Source: Smittium mucronatum (lineage: Eukaryota > Kickxellomycota > Harpellomycetes > Harpellales > Legeriomycetaceae). From it: a stretch of DNA of 10,903 nt. A model generated the notes under the pieces. That model worked only from the letters and a program-made list of their open reading frames with translations. It did no database searches and was not told the origin of the DNA. Below, piece by piece: positions 1 to 8,416 of this stretch. The translations under genes and the position numbers were made by a program. Where the stretch lies: the NCBI GenBank assembly GCA_001953115.1, contig LSSL01007191.1, positions 1 to 10,903 on the forward strand. The letters are read 5' to 3'. Every line of letters starts with the position of its first letter. Within the stretch, counting starts at the first letter, position 1.

Positions 1-1250
1 GTAATATATAATCATAGCCTTAATATCACAAATAAAAAACTCTAAGACCACTGTATAAATTTTCGAAAATATTTATATGGAGTCGTAAAATATTTTTATA
101 TAAAATATATTTCTATAAATCGCTTTCCAAGTTTTCATCACATAAAAATTATCTGTATCAAAAGTTTTCAGATGATTTTTTATGGAATTTTATAATAAAA
201 ATATATTATTTAGAGAAATACTAACAAATAGTAATTTTTTATAAAAAATATAAGCGTTCCTAGAAATAAATTTATTGCATTTATTATTTATTCAAAAAAT
301 AAATCATTGAAATCCTATTATTCATTTGACACATTCAATCTAAAAAGTTTATAAATTCATAAAAAACCAATAATATTCATAGTTAAAATTGAAATATGAA
401 CTATAATAATTTAAATTTAAATATAAAATATGTAATGACTTTTATTAAACTGAAAGCAGTGTTTATTTCATTTAATTTTATTTAAAATATCTGTTTATTT
501 TTCTATATAGTTTAAAAAAATATTAATGTTAAACTTATAACAGGCCTAAAGAATGTTTTTATATCATAGCGTTAGATTTCGAACAAAAAATAGTGTTATA
601 TTTCTCTATTTTACAGTATAACAGAAAAATAACTTTATATAATTTTTTGGTATTATTATATTTATACTGATTTTTTTATTGGTTTATTATGTATTAAACT
701 TTTTTTTTAATCTCAAAAAAGCTTTAATTTTATGTATAAAAAAATGCTTCTATTTTTGGGATATGGTTTTTTTATTTTACCAAAATTTTTAATTTTATGT
801 TAATTTTTGAATTACAAGATGTATCGTACCGTCAATATTTGCGAATCTCTTATCTAGATAGTAAATTAGCAAATTAAGTTTAATTTAACTTTAAACTATA
901 CACTTTACCTGTAATCATAATTTTGTTCTTATTGCTTATATTTATCTCAAATACATAATTTTAATAATAATATTTTTGATTTTTTATGACATTTATAAAA
1001 TGATCTTTAAAAAATATAAAAGCTATTATTTACTCTGTTGACAATTTTTTAATTGAAAAAATAATCCTCAAAAAAGTGGGCATTTTTGGGATCATCATTT
1101 AATTTTAAATTATTATTTGGTTATTTGTAAATTTAGATATGTTACCCTTAGTTTTATTTCAAAAAAATCAATTCTTTTTTAGATCCAAAACTCTTAATTT
1201 ATTTTTATTTTTTTTCTATTTTACAAAATAAATAAACTCTTAAGGAAAAT
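1..1250. other. Gene-free AT-rich stretch
   Basis: I see no gene here on either strand. Every frame is broken by stops within a few tens of codons. The content is A/T runs (T9 at 700-708) and low-complexity TTTAAAT-like sequence. Two things stand out slightly: a TTGACA at 326-331 with TATAAA 18 bases downstream but no gene after it, and a 14-base word at 48-61 that recurs inverted at 2102-2115. Confidence 0.7.
48..61 (+). repeat. 14-bp dispersed inverted repeat, copy 1
   Basis: CCACTGTATAAATT at this position is the exact reverse complement of 2102-2115. The word has four G/C positions, so a chance match in DNA this AT-rich is less likely than for most 14-mers (rough hand estimate below 0.1 expected in the window). 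The match does not extend, because the flanks differ on both sides. No function is inferred. Confidence 0.4.
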
Positions 1251-1272
1251 ATATGCTTTTTTTGAAGCATAT
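1251..1272 (-). terminator. Terminator-like hairpin on the minus strand
   Basis: ATATGCTT at 1251-1258 is the perfect reverse complement of 1265-1272, with a six-base loop and one G-T wobble that could extend the stem. Read on the minus strand, the stem is followed by ATTTTCC, a weak T-tract as in intrinsic terminators. There is no recognisable minus-strand gene at higher coordinates for it to terminate. Eight-bp A/T stems arise by chance here, and only the two G-C pairs raise it above background. Confidence 0.2.
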
Positions 1273-2086
1273 TAAAAATAAATTTTGAATTTAAAGGGTT
1301 TTACTTACACAAAAAATTTGAAATTTTTGATCCATATCTTTGGATGTTTCTTGTTTATGTAATTACTAAAGTTTTTATATTATTAAAAAAAAATTGTAAT
1401 TATTTTTCACTTATTTGATATAGCTCTTTTTGTAAATAAAAAAATCCTAATTTACCATCTCTTCACTTTCTTTTACATCTTTGCGAAAAATGCCTGAGAT
1501 TATAAATATGATATAATAGGTATATATTTAATTTAAATGAATTATACTAGCGGTTTTAGCACTCTTTTTTTTAGAACCTACAATTTATCATAAATAATCT
1601 CTTTAATCACTCCCTACCATTTTTTTTCAGGAAAATTAATCGAATTCTTGGAGGCGAATAAATTGAATTTTTTCTTTTATAAAAAAAGCAAGTATATTTA
1701 GACTTAAGTTGCTGCTGATAATTTTTTTATTTAAATTTTAAGTATTATTCATTTTGAATTATTTATTATTAATTTTTTTTATTGGTATAATAAGCACTTT
1801 TTTATGTCATAAATTATCGGCTTTGGAATTTGAGGGTGGAATATATAAATACCCAAAAATTATAGGTAAAATAGATTTATTCTGTTTTTTCGCATAATTT
1901 TCATTGGTTATTTTATATAAATCTCTATATATTATTTTTCGGATATTATTTTATTTATAAAGTTAAGATTTATTATGCGTAAATTAATTCTTTTAAAGTC
2001 TCTCAAATGCATTTTTAAGGATCAGTATTAAAAAATATAAAATAAACCAACTAATGCTATAATAATTTTTTTTCTGGATTTTAAAA

Positions 2087-2185
2087 ATAAATTCAATTAT
2101 GAATTTATACAGTGGAGAGGTTCAAAATCTCTAAATAGGATATTCATAAAATTGAAACTTTTTTACCACTACAGATACTGAGTGG
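2087..2185. repeat. Cluster of three short inverted repeats
   Basis: Three inverted repeats follow each other. ATAAATTCA (2087-2095) pairs perfectly with 2100-2108 across a four-base loop. AGAG (2116-2119) pairs with CTCT (2129-2132). CCACT (2166-2170) pairs with AGTGG (2181-2185). The middle one can also fold as a five-pair stem with the seven-base loop TTCAAAA, which resembles a tRNA T-arm, but no matching acceptor, D or anticodon arm is present. Individually these are near chance, and the G/C pairs of the third are the least expected. Confidence 0.3.
2102..2115 (-). repeat. 14-bp dispersed inverted repeat, copy 2
   Basis: This is the reverse complement of the word at 48-61. It overlaps the right arm of the 2087-2108 hairpin, so part of the match (the AATTTAT portion) is low-information. 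The informative part is CAGTGG next to it. Confidence 0.4.
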
Positions 2186-3003
2186 CATAATAAAAATAAT
2201 TAGATATCATTTTAATCTATTATTTAATTAAGAAATTATCACCTTGCTTTTTTTTTTATTGTTAAGGGAGTTTAAGAAAATTGAATCGATTTTGTACCCT
2301 TTTTAAAAAAATTTGCACCAATTAAATAATTTTTACTTTAGAACCTCAAGGAACTAAAATTATACAACAAGTCAATCAATATTTTATTCATAAGTGTTGA
2401 TATAAATTTTTCTAATTTTAGAATAAATAAATTTTTTAGTATTTTTTAATAACGCACTAGATATTCGATGCTTATCACATTGAAAATTTTTTTTTAAATT
2501 AAAAATGACATTATAATAAATCTATTAACGTTTCTAAAAAAAATTTAATAGAAAAAATTTAAAAACATATATTCTTTTATTTATTTTTACTCTTTTTAAT
2601 AAAGATCCACTAGTGCTATTTTATGACTCCACTTTTTAGATATTTTTGAAAATTTATCATACAATAATGTAAAAGTTCAAAAAAAAAGATAATGTTTGAG
2701 GATTTTTCAGTCACAGGGCCATTATGTTAGCACTTGTATCTTTTTAAATCTCATTTAAATAAAAAAAAGCTTAAAAAATGTTCAAAAATAGGTAATTTTT
2801 TCATAATTAATTTTCAGTTATATATTTTTCAAAATTTCAGCTCATAATTAATAAAAAAAAATTCTAAAAAAATCTGGTTGTAATTTTTGACCAATAAAAA
2901 ATTAATATTATGAAGTCAGAACAAGATGAACTGATACTTATATAGTGGTAATTATAAAACAGACCCAAATTAGATTTTTATTTTTTCTGTATTTCTTAGA
3001 AAT

Positions 3004-3012
3004 CCTCCCCCC
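3004..3012. other. C-rich tract (8 C in 9 bases)
   Basis: CCTCCCCCC is the longest G/C-only cluster noticed in the window, apart from its single T, in DNA where C is under 10% of bases. On the minus strand it reads GGGGGGAGG, which contains a strong Shine-Dalgarno core. However, the next bases (ATTTCTAAG) give no start codon at proper spacing, and no frame follows. The surrounding 60 bases are about 30% G+C. The function is unknown. Confidence 0.5.
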
Positions 3013-3179
3013 TTTGCTAGTTGAGTTTTTAAAGATATCAATTCTGTTTTTGAATATATAAGGGAAAGAAATTCTAAAAATTTAGTTTTTTTTGAAACAG
3101 AAGCTTTCTCAAATGATAAAAATTCATGAAAACTTATTAAATAATTATTTTTCGATATATCTTAATGAGGGTTTTTTTT

Positions 3180-3284
3180 ATGAAATTAAATAAAAAAATT
3201 CTTTACCGTATCCATATTATTCAATCCTTTCTGATGTTATTTTCTTTTCTTTTTCTATCCTACTTACTTTTTTCATCTCTATAA
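3180..3284 (+). CDS. Possible small membrane peptide or N-terminal gene remnant (34 aa)
   Basis: ATG at 3180 opens a 34-codon frame ending in TAA at 3282-3284. GAGGG at 3167-3171 sits exactly eight bases (all T) before the ATG, a good Shine-Dalgarno spacing and the best start context seen in the window. The peptide begins MKLNKK, has R/H at residues 10-12, then a hydrophobic run of about 20 residues rich in F, L and S to the end. This is the layout of a signal anchor or single-pass membrane peptide. It could be a genuine small protein or the surviving N-terminus of a decayed membrane or exported protein. The caution is that the frame runs from an A-rich stretch into a strongly pyrimidine-rich one (about 3240-3280), and A-rich then T-rich DNA yields K/N then F/L/S automatically. 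No family is recognised. Confidence 0.22.
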   Translation: MKLNKKILYRIHIIQSFLMLFSFLFLSYLLFSSL

Positions 3285-3374
3285 TACATTCCTGAGTGAA
3301 TTATTTTAATAATATATTCAAAATAATAAATTATATCTTTATAAAAATCATTTAAATATATATATATTGGCTAA

Positions 3375-3407
3375 CAGTGGTTTTTTAGATATCTTTTAAG
3401 ACCATTG
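3375..3407. repeat. Stem-loop, 10 pairs with two wobbles
   Basis: CAGTGGTTTT (3375-3384) pairs with AAGACCATTG (3398-3407): eight Watson-Crick and two G-T pairs around a 13-base loop. Three G-C pairs lie in the CAGTGG half. It starts one base after a TTGGCTAA word (3367-3374) and is five bases upstream of a second hairpin. No T-tract follows directly. Confidence 0.35.
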
Positions 3408-3412
3408 CTTTA

Positions 3413-3449
3413 TCTATCAATTCAATGATCGTTTAAATGAATTGATGGA
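3413..3449. repeat. Stem-loop, 12 pairs with one wobble
   Basis: TCTATCAATTCA (3413-3424) pairs with TGAATTGATGGA (3438-3449), with a perfect nine-pair core and a 13-base loop containing GATCG. It is followed by ATATTTTTC, so on the plus strand it could act as a weak intrinsic terminator for a transcript passing the small frame at 3180-3284. That is inference. Stems of this length made mostly of A/T occur by chance a few times in a window like this. Confidence 0.35.
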
Positions 3450-3821
3450 ATATTTTTCAAATCTGATTATGTCTTTTTTGTATCAAAATTATCTTGAAAT
3501 CAATTAAATCGAATATTATATTTAAATATTACCAAATATTAATTATATTTGAAACAAATAGTACATTATTATAAGTATTTTTTTTAAAACTTCTTTTTAA
3601 ATCTTCAAACCTCATCAATAAAGTTGGAATTATATATAAAAATTAAAATAAGTCATGTGAAATATTCATATTTAAAAATGAAAAATTACTTGTATAAAAA
3701 ATTTACTTATCTATAAATTCAATCTGAACTTATTTACAGAATTATAATTTTATAAAATTTTCGATTAAAATCCCCATATTATTTGTTTTTTAGAATATAA
3801 AATGTTTTTTTCTACAATTTT
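3450..3821. other. Gene-free AT-rich stretch
   Basis: I see nothing in it beyond A/T-rich sequence (T8 near 3578). No frame, repeat or notable hairpin is supported. Confidence 0.65.
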
Positions 3822-3835
3822 GAAGGTATTCTCAA

Positions 3836-4090
3836 ATGAATAAATTATTTCAATATTATTTCAATAGTTTTGTATTAAAAATAAACATATTTGTGCCAAA
3901 GAAATTGATTAAATACTGAACCAAAAATTCCGCCATTTCATCATTTTTCAAAGTATTTTTGGGAAAGTTTCGGGGTTTTTTCATAACAATATTATATTTA
4001 ATTTATAAATTAATTAGATGGTTTAGAGTTAAATTTATTTTGATCTATGCCAATACCAACCAAAAACGTATAGACATCCACAACTTTTAA
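3836..4090 (+). other. GC-richer island with interrupted open frame (27 + 56 codons)
   Basis: ATG at 3836, nine bases after GAAGG (3822-3826), opens 27 codons ending at TGA 3917-3919. The same frame is then open for 56 more codons to TAA 4088-4090. The second part has an R/K-flanked aromatic-hydrophobic middle (FITILYLIYKLIRWFR) and a polar tail. If TGA were read as tryptophan, this would be one 84-residue protein; otherwise it is a peptide plus a start-less frame (TTG at 3959 possible). G+C of the 56 codons is about 26%, against 17% overall. The third codon position is the GC-richest (about 32%), which is opposite to expectation for a real gene in AT-biased DNA. No family is recognised. It may be a gene remnant, or simply a GC island with fewer stops. 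Confidence 0.18.
3969..3980 (-). repeat. 12-bp dispersed inverted repeat containing GGGGTTTTT, copy 1
   Basis: TTCGGGGTTTTT here is the exact reverse complement of 8023-8034. The shared core has five G/C positions, so a chance match is improbable at this composition (hand estimate about 0.02). Two further sites, 8483-8491 and 10021-10029, share the nine-base core. Confidence 0.5.
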
Positions 4091-5196
4091 TATTTTCATG
4101 ATTCTCGGGTATATAATTTTTTAGAGTATAAAATAAATCAAAATAATTTTTAACTGGTTGTTTTATCCTTATCCAAAATTAAATTCACGCTTACTTTTCG
4201 AGCTTCATTTTAATTTTGATATTTCTTCATACCATAAAAAATTAAAATTAAGTATTTTTTTAATATTATTTTAAAAATTACTATGTATTATTATATATAT
4301 ATTCGATTTTCTGACAAGAAATAATTTCTCCAATCACTGAAAGCTTTTTTAAAAAGACTTTAAAAATCAAAAAATCTTTTTATTATTCTCAAGCATATTT
4401 ACCTGTGATATTAATAAATAAAGTAATAATTTATCAAATTATTAGTATTCTAATTGTTGTTTTTTTTTCTTTTTTAATGCGATCATTCACACATTATTAC
4501 CGTAAATTTATGCTGGTTCAATTATATTTTTTCTAAAAAAATATCACAAAGTTTTATTTACTAAAATAAATAGTTGGAAAAAATTCAAAAAAATTATTTT
4601 TTTATTATATGATATTATATTATAATTAAAAAAATAAAGTCTGTGTATCAAAAAATGTCGATATATATTTTTTCAGATCAATTTTTGTAAATTTTCTTAA
4701 ACCTTGATTAGAAATTATGATATTTGATTTATTTCAAATTGCATAAAAAGTCTACTTGACTGAAAATAGTCTAAAATTTAAAATTTAATTAGAAGGTGAT
4801 GTCCAAATAAATACATTTATTATTAAATATGCGGTGATTTAAAATTTAATCCTTTTTATTTTGGATTAATTTAAGATAAAAACACCAAATTTTACTGAAT
4901 ATAATGTTATAATTATACAAATATTTTTCTTTCAAAATAAAATTTAATTTCTAAATTCATTAATTAAAATGATCATTGAATATTTTTTTTAAAAACGAAA
5001 ATGTAATAATAGATTAATTTTGTCAATATCTATCGAATAATACTAATTTGGTTTGCTATAAAATTTTCAAATTTTAAAAAAAAAATTTACTGGAAATTTA
5101 TTTTAAAACAATAAATATTTATAAAAACCAATTTAAAAATTTTTAAAATTTTAAAAAAAGTAAAAATCTTTCAAAAAAAATCAATCAACTCATCTT
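4091..5196. other. Gene-free AT-rich stretch
   Basis: I find no gene, RNA or notable repeat. G+C falls to about 15% toward the right end, with A10 at 5076-5085 and T9 at 4460-4468. A CGATCATT at 4483-4490 is the reverse complement of the AATGATCG in the loop region at 3424-3431, which is probably coincidence. Confidence 0.65.
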
Positions 5197-5212
5197 AGCT
5201 GTTCTAACAGCT
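5197..5212. repeat. Perfect 7-bp palindrome, operator-like
   Basis: AGCTGTT (5197-5203) and AACAGCT (5206-5212) are perfect reverse complements separated by CT. Each arm has three G/C bases, making this rare in such AT-rich DNA (hand estimate about 0.15 expected). The two-base centre suits a dimeric protein-binding site or a cruciform-type palindrome better than a terminator. It lies three bases from the next inverted repeat. Confidence 0.5.
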
Positions 5213-5215
5213 CCA

Positions 5216-5256
5216 TAACTCTAAAAATTTAGTTCAAGACCCAAGTTTTAGAGTTA
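5216..5256. repeat. Perfect 11-bp inverted repeat, 19-base loop
   Basis: TAACTCTAAAA (5216-5226) pairs without mismatch with TTTTAGAGTTA (5246-5256). The loop contains GTTCAAGACCC. No T-tract follows, so it does not look like a terminator. At 41 bases it is too short for a tRNA, even though the loop resembles a T-loop. The left arm contains the word AACTCTAAAAAT (5217-5228), which recurs at 5441-5452 and 8924-8935. Confidence 0.5.
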
Positions 5257-6264
5257 ATCTGATAAACATACTTGTCAATTATAGGGAAACATTAAAATTA
5301 TTGTATTGAAAATTATTTTTCTTACAAATTCGAATGCGCTGTTTTCGATTTTGTACTTATTATTTGATTTTTTAATATAGTAATATTTGGTGATTTCCTA
5401 CAATTTATACAAAATTTAAATTTTACATCAGTGTTTTTTTAACTCTAAAAATCTCTAATATATTATAGATGACCAAGATCAACTGATTTTCTATATTTAT
5501 ATATTTTCTGCAAATTTTTTATTTGGCTAATCTTTATTTCTAAAACAAAACTCACATTTGATTAAACTCTCAGTTATTATTATTTTAAATATTAAAAATC
5601 AATAAATAATAAAATAAATATACTTTTATTGTTTCTAAATCTACTTCAAAATATGTAAATGCATTTAATTTCTTTTTTAAGGTAAATTTAATTTTAGAGA
5701 ATATTTTAGATCTTTTTAAATTCATATTATGATAATATTTATACATATAAATAGCTCGTTATAAGGTTTAAGTTTTTTCTGATTATAATGAATTTAAATC
5801 TTTTTGATTTATTATTTTTATACATATTTCTTTCACAAGTTAAGCAATAATTATAGCATAAAAATTCTTAAACTTTGAAAAAATTTGACTCATCAGGAAA
5901 TCAATTTAATCATAATTCTTTATAAAATCCATTTTTTTCACAAGCTATTGCGTTATATAGTCATTCAAATTTTACTCTACTTCAAATTAGAATATGATAA
6001 TATAATAATTTTTATGTATTAAATATATATTGAATTTTTAAATGACATAAAATAAAACTGTTCGAACTTTTTTCTATAAAAAATTAACCTATATTAATTC
6101 CTTTTTGTAATTTTTAAGTGTTATTTAAAAAAAAATTAATTTACCTGACCTAAAGTTTATAAGTTACAAATAAACATTTTAGGGTGATATTATGGATTTA
6201 GAATTTTTTTAGAAACATGAAATTACATGATTTACGATAAATATGAACTAGAGCTATCTAAAAT
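5257..6264. other. Gene-free AT-rich stretch
   Basis: No gene is supported. It contains one copy each of AACTCTAAAAAT (5441-5452) and TTGGCTAA (5523-5530). GCGTTATATA near 5950 resembles the exit of the tandem repeat at 8161-8188. There is nothing else. Confidence 0.65.
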
Positions 6265-6297
6265 ACTTCTGTGATACAAAATCACAATAACAGAAGT
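6265..6297. repeat. Two-part GC-richer hairpin
   Basis: ACTTCTG (6265-6271) and CAGAAGT (6291-6297) are perfect reverse complements with three G-C pairs. Inside them, GTGAT (6271-6275) and ATCAC (6281-6285) form a second five-pair stem around ACAAA; the G at 6271 can belong to only one stem at a time. The result is a bulged hairpin of about 11 pairs. On the plus strand it is followed within 30 bases by T8 (near 6314), too far away for a standard terminator. The combination is unlikely by chance, and the role is unknown. Confidence 0.45.
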
Positions 6298-8155
6298 TAT
6301 ATTTATTAATTTATTTTTTTTACTTAGCACATGTCATTTTATTCGAATCGAAAAAAAAATTCATTATTGCTAATTCGACCGATAATAAAAAAGATTTATG
6401 ACAATCATATAAATAGAATTTTTTTTTTGATACGTGGGCTATTATTTATTTAAACCTTTAATTTTTTCATTTAAAAAATTCTATATCCAATTTTTTCTAC
6501 TTTGAATTTTACTATTTAAAATGTATATTAAAACATTCTCCCAAAAATAAATAACAAAAATTTTCATAAATTTTGTATTTATTTTTAATATATCTAAATT
6601 TTAGTCCACCTTTATGTTGAACATTTTAACTTAAAAAAAAATAACTATTTACGGCTTTTAAATACTTTTTTTCCTTAATTTTTATAAGTATAAATATAAA
6701 TTTTAGTTATATATTTAATTTTGCTACTTTTTAAAAGATAATCAGTTTTACTTCTACAATATGTCTATGATATTTCCATGAATTTTTTTACATTATTTAA
6801 TTGTGAAAAATTGAATTATTAAAATTGCATCTATAAATTATTTCTGGAGATTAATTTTAGATTAATATTAAATTGAAATTCTTTGTTTTATTGGTTTGCT
6901 TTTTTCTTTTTATATCTAGTTTTGATAATATGTATTGATTGGATTATAAAAAATAGTTTTTTTACTAGACTAATAATTTTTTTAAATCTTTTTTTAAAAA
7001 AAATCAATGTGTAGTGATATTATTACAGAATTAGCTTATAGCGACATATATGTAACTTTTTAATTGTTAAGTTACACGTTGGTTCTTTCTGAATTAGAAA
7101 AACAAATTTATTTTATCTTCGATTATTTTCTATAGATATATAGTGATAGTTTTTATAAAAAAATATTCGAATTTTTTTTTCTATTAAAACTAGATCATTG
7201 TATTCAATTTTGAAAAAAATCACCAAATTCTTTATTTTGTTTTGAAAAATAGAAGTTATTTTTTTTTTCAGAATTTTTACCAATATTAGATGTTTTTAAA
7301 ATAATTTTTGCTCCTAAATTACCAATCTAATTCAATTATTTAAGTTAAAATAAGATACACTTTAACTTTTGCATATTTTTTAGTTTATTTCGTACTAATA
7401 AGATATTTTAATACTTTTTTTTTATTTTTTAACATTATTAAAATGTATTTTGGAATTAAAAATGTGATTGAATGAACTAAAAATTCAAAATTTAAAGAAA
7501 ATTTTAACTAAAATATATTTTATGATATATCTCAATCAAGCTAAAATTAATAAAATAAAAATTAAGCAATTTTCATCTTTAATAAAATTTAAATATCCAT
7601 TTAATATTACCATTAAAAATATTTTTTTCCATTCAAAACCTTATTAAAATAATTTTAATGATACAAGTATTTTTTTATTTTTAAAAAAAATAATTTGAAG
7701 CTAACATAATTGAGTTTATTCAATTTATATATTCAATTTACCAAGCGATTATGAATTAATCCTTATTTTTTTAGCATTCAATAATTTTTTCGATATATTT
7801 AATTCAAAATAGTAAATTTAGTCGGGTACAATAATATGAATTTATTATAATTTAATAAAAGATAAAATAATAAGTCATATAGCGCATTTATTTAATAAAA
7901 CCAGTTTTTTTAATCCAACAAAAGTTATACCATCCTTAATTATATTTATTATTATATTTTAATAAGACAAAGCATCATTGATTTAAAAATATAAAGAATA
8001 ATTTTACAAATTTTCACATTATAAAAACCCCGAAGTTTTACTAGTATTTAGTTTTAGTTTACATGGAAATTGAACTTAATATTGTAATTTCTTTCTTTCT
8101 TTTTATGAGTTAAATTCTACAACTAAACAAGATAAACATCATAAACATAAATACA
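6298..8155. other. Gene-free AT-rich stretch
   Basis: No gene or RNA is supported over almost 1.9 kb. T10 runs are at 6419-6428 and 7259-7268. One inverted repeat, TGTAACTT (7051-7058) with AAGTTACA (7069-7076), has a ten-base loop and is within chance expectation. A TTTC triplet repeat lies near 8090. Confidence 0.65.
8023..8034 (+). repeat. 12-bp dispersed inverted repeat containing AAAAACCCC, copy 2
   Basis: AAAAACCCCGAA is the exact reverse complement of 3969-3980. It is in the same orientation as AAAAACCCC at 10021-10029 and opposite to GGGGTTTTT at 8483-8491. Confidence 0.5.
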
Positions 8156-8160
8156 TGAAT

Positions 8161-8191
8161 TATGCGTTATGCGTTATGCGTTATGCGTTAT
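8161..8191. repeat. 7-bp tandem repeat, 4.4 copies
   Basis: TATGCGT is repeated four times exactly (8161-8188), followed by a partial TAT that runs into TATATTATG. This is the only clear microsatellite in the window and its unit is GC-rich for the region (three of seven). The single heptamer TATGCGT also occurs at 1974-1980. It lies 18 bases upstream of a pair of GC-rich hairpins. Slippage would explain the array. The placement next to hairpins also recalls direct repeats at replication or regulatory sites, but the unit is shorter than usual plasmid iterons. Confidence 0.85.
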
Positions 8192-8208
8192 ATATTATGT
8201 TATTAATC

Positions 8209-8256
8209 TCAGCAAAAAAGCTGAACCGAGGTAATTTCTCGAAAAGTTTTTTTTTT
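8209..8256 (+). terminator. Two consecutive compact hairpins followed by T10
   Basis: TCAGC (8209-8213) pairs with GCTGA (8220-8224) across AAAAAA. CGAG (8227-8230) pairs with CTCG (8238-8241) across GTAATTT. Then AAAAG leads into T10 (8247-8256). Each stem has three G-C pairs, and finding two side by side is very unlikely by chance here. The T-run begins five bases after the second stem, so this is terminator-like but not ideal. No gene is visible just upstream (the nearest feature is the tandem repeat), so it may instead be a relic of a structured RNA or a protein-binding site. Confidence 0.35.
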
Positions 8257-8416
8257 AGATTTGGGATGCACCTAAAATTTTATGGTCATATTTTTTTTCT
8301 ATACCTACTTTAATTGTTCGATATCTTTGATCTCTCATTTATTTATATCAAGTCTTCAATAAATGTTTAAAAAAACTATACTAGAATTCAATTCTACTAA
8401 TAACAGTGAAATAATT

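Larger units (their letters stand above)
1273..3160. other. Gene-free AT-rich stretch with scattered small hairpins
   Basis: No gene is supported. Some short lines are GC-richer (around 1441-1500, 1641-1660, 2101-2190 and 3001-3020). A GGAGG at 1650-1654 lies eight bases before a TTG frame of only 12 codons. A T10 run is at 2248-2257. TTAGAACCT appears at both about 1572 and 2339. The hairpin cluster and the C-rich tract are listed separately. Confidence 0.65.

Noticed and set aside
326..355. Promoter-like TTGACA with TATAAA 18 bases downstream
   Set aside because: Several TTGACA words and very many TATAAA-like words are expected at this composition, and no gene or structured RNA follows.
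1253..1288. 11-codon ATG frame with AGGA six to seven bases upstream
   Set aside because: It is too short to distinguish from chance, overlaps the hairpin at 1251-1272, and no downstream gene exists for it to lead.
1650..1701. GGAGG followed by a 12-codon TTG frame
   Set aside because: The ribosome-binding core is good but the frame is tiny, starts with TTG and is followed by stops in all plus-strand frames nearby.
2116..2132. tRNA T-arm-like stem with TTCAAAA loop, followed by a plausible acceptor 3' half
   Set aside because: No complementary CCTATTT-type acceptor strand, D arm or seven-base anticodon loop lies at the right distance upstream. The neighbouring hairpin has a four-base loop.
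3004..3020. Retroelement-type polypurine tract on the minus strand
   Set aside because: Sequence resemblance of a G-run after A-runs is the only hint. There are no terminal repeats, primer-binding site or reverse-transcriptase-like frame nearby.
7051..7076. Eight-bp inverted repeat TGTAACTT / AAGTTACA as a regulatory site
   Set aside because: One or two such repeats are expected by chance at this composition, and there is no adjacent gene.
8161..8191. CRISPR array or plasmid iterons
   Set aside because: The units are 7 bp with no spacers, far shorter than CRISPR repeats and shorter than the usual 17-22-bp iterons. Simple slippage suffices.
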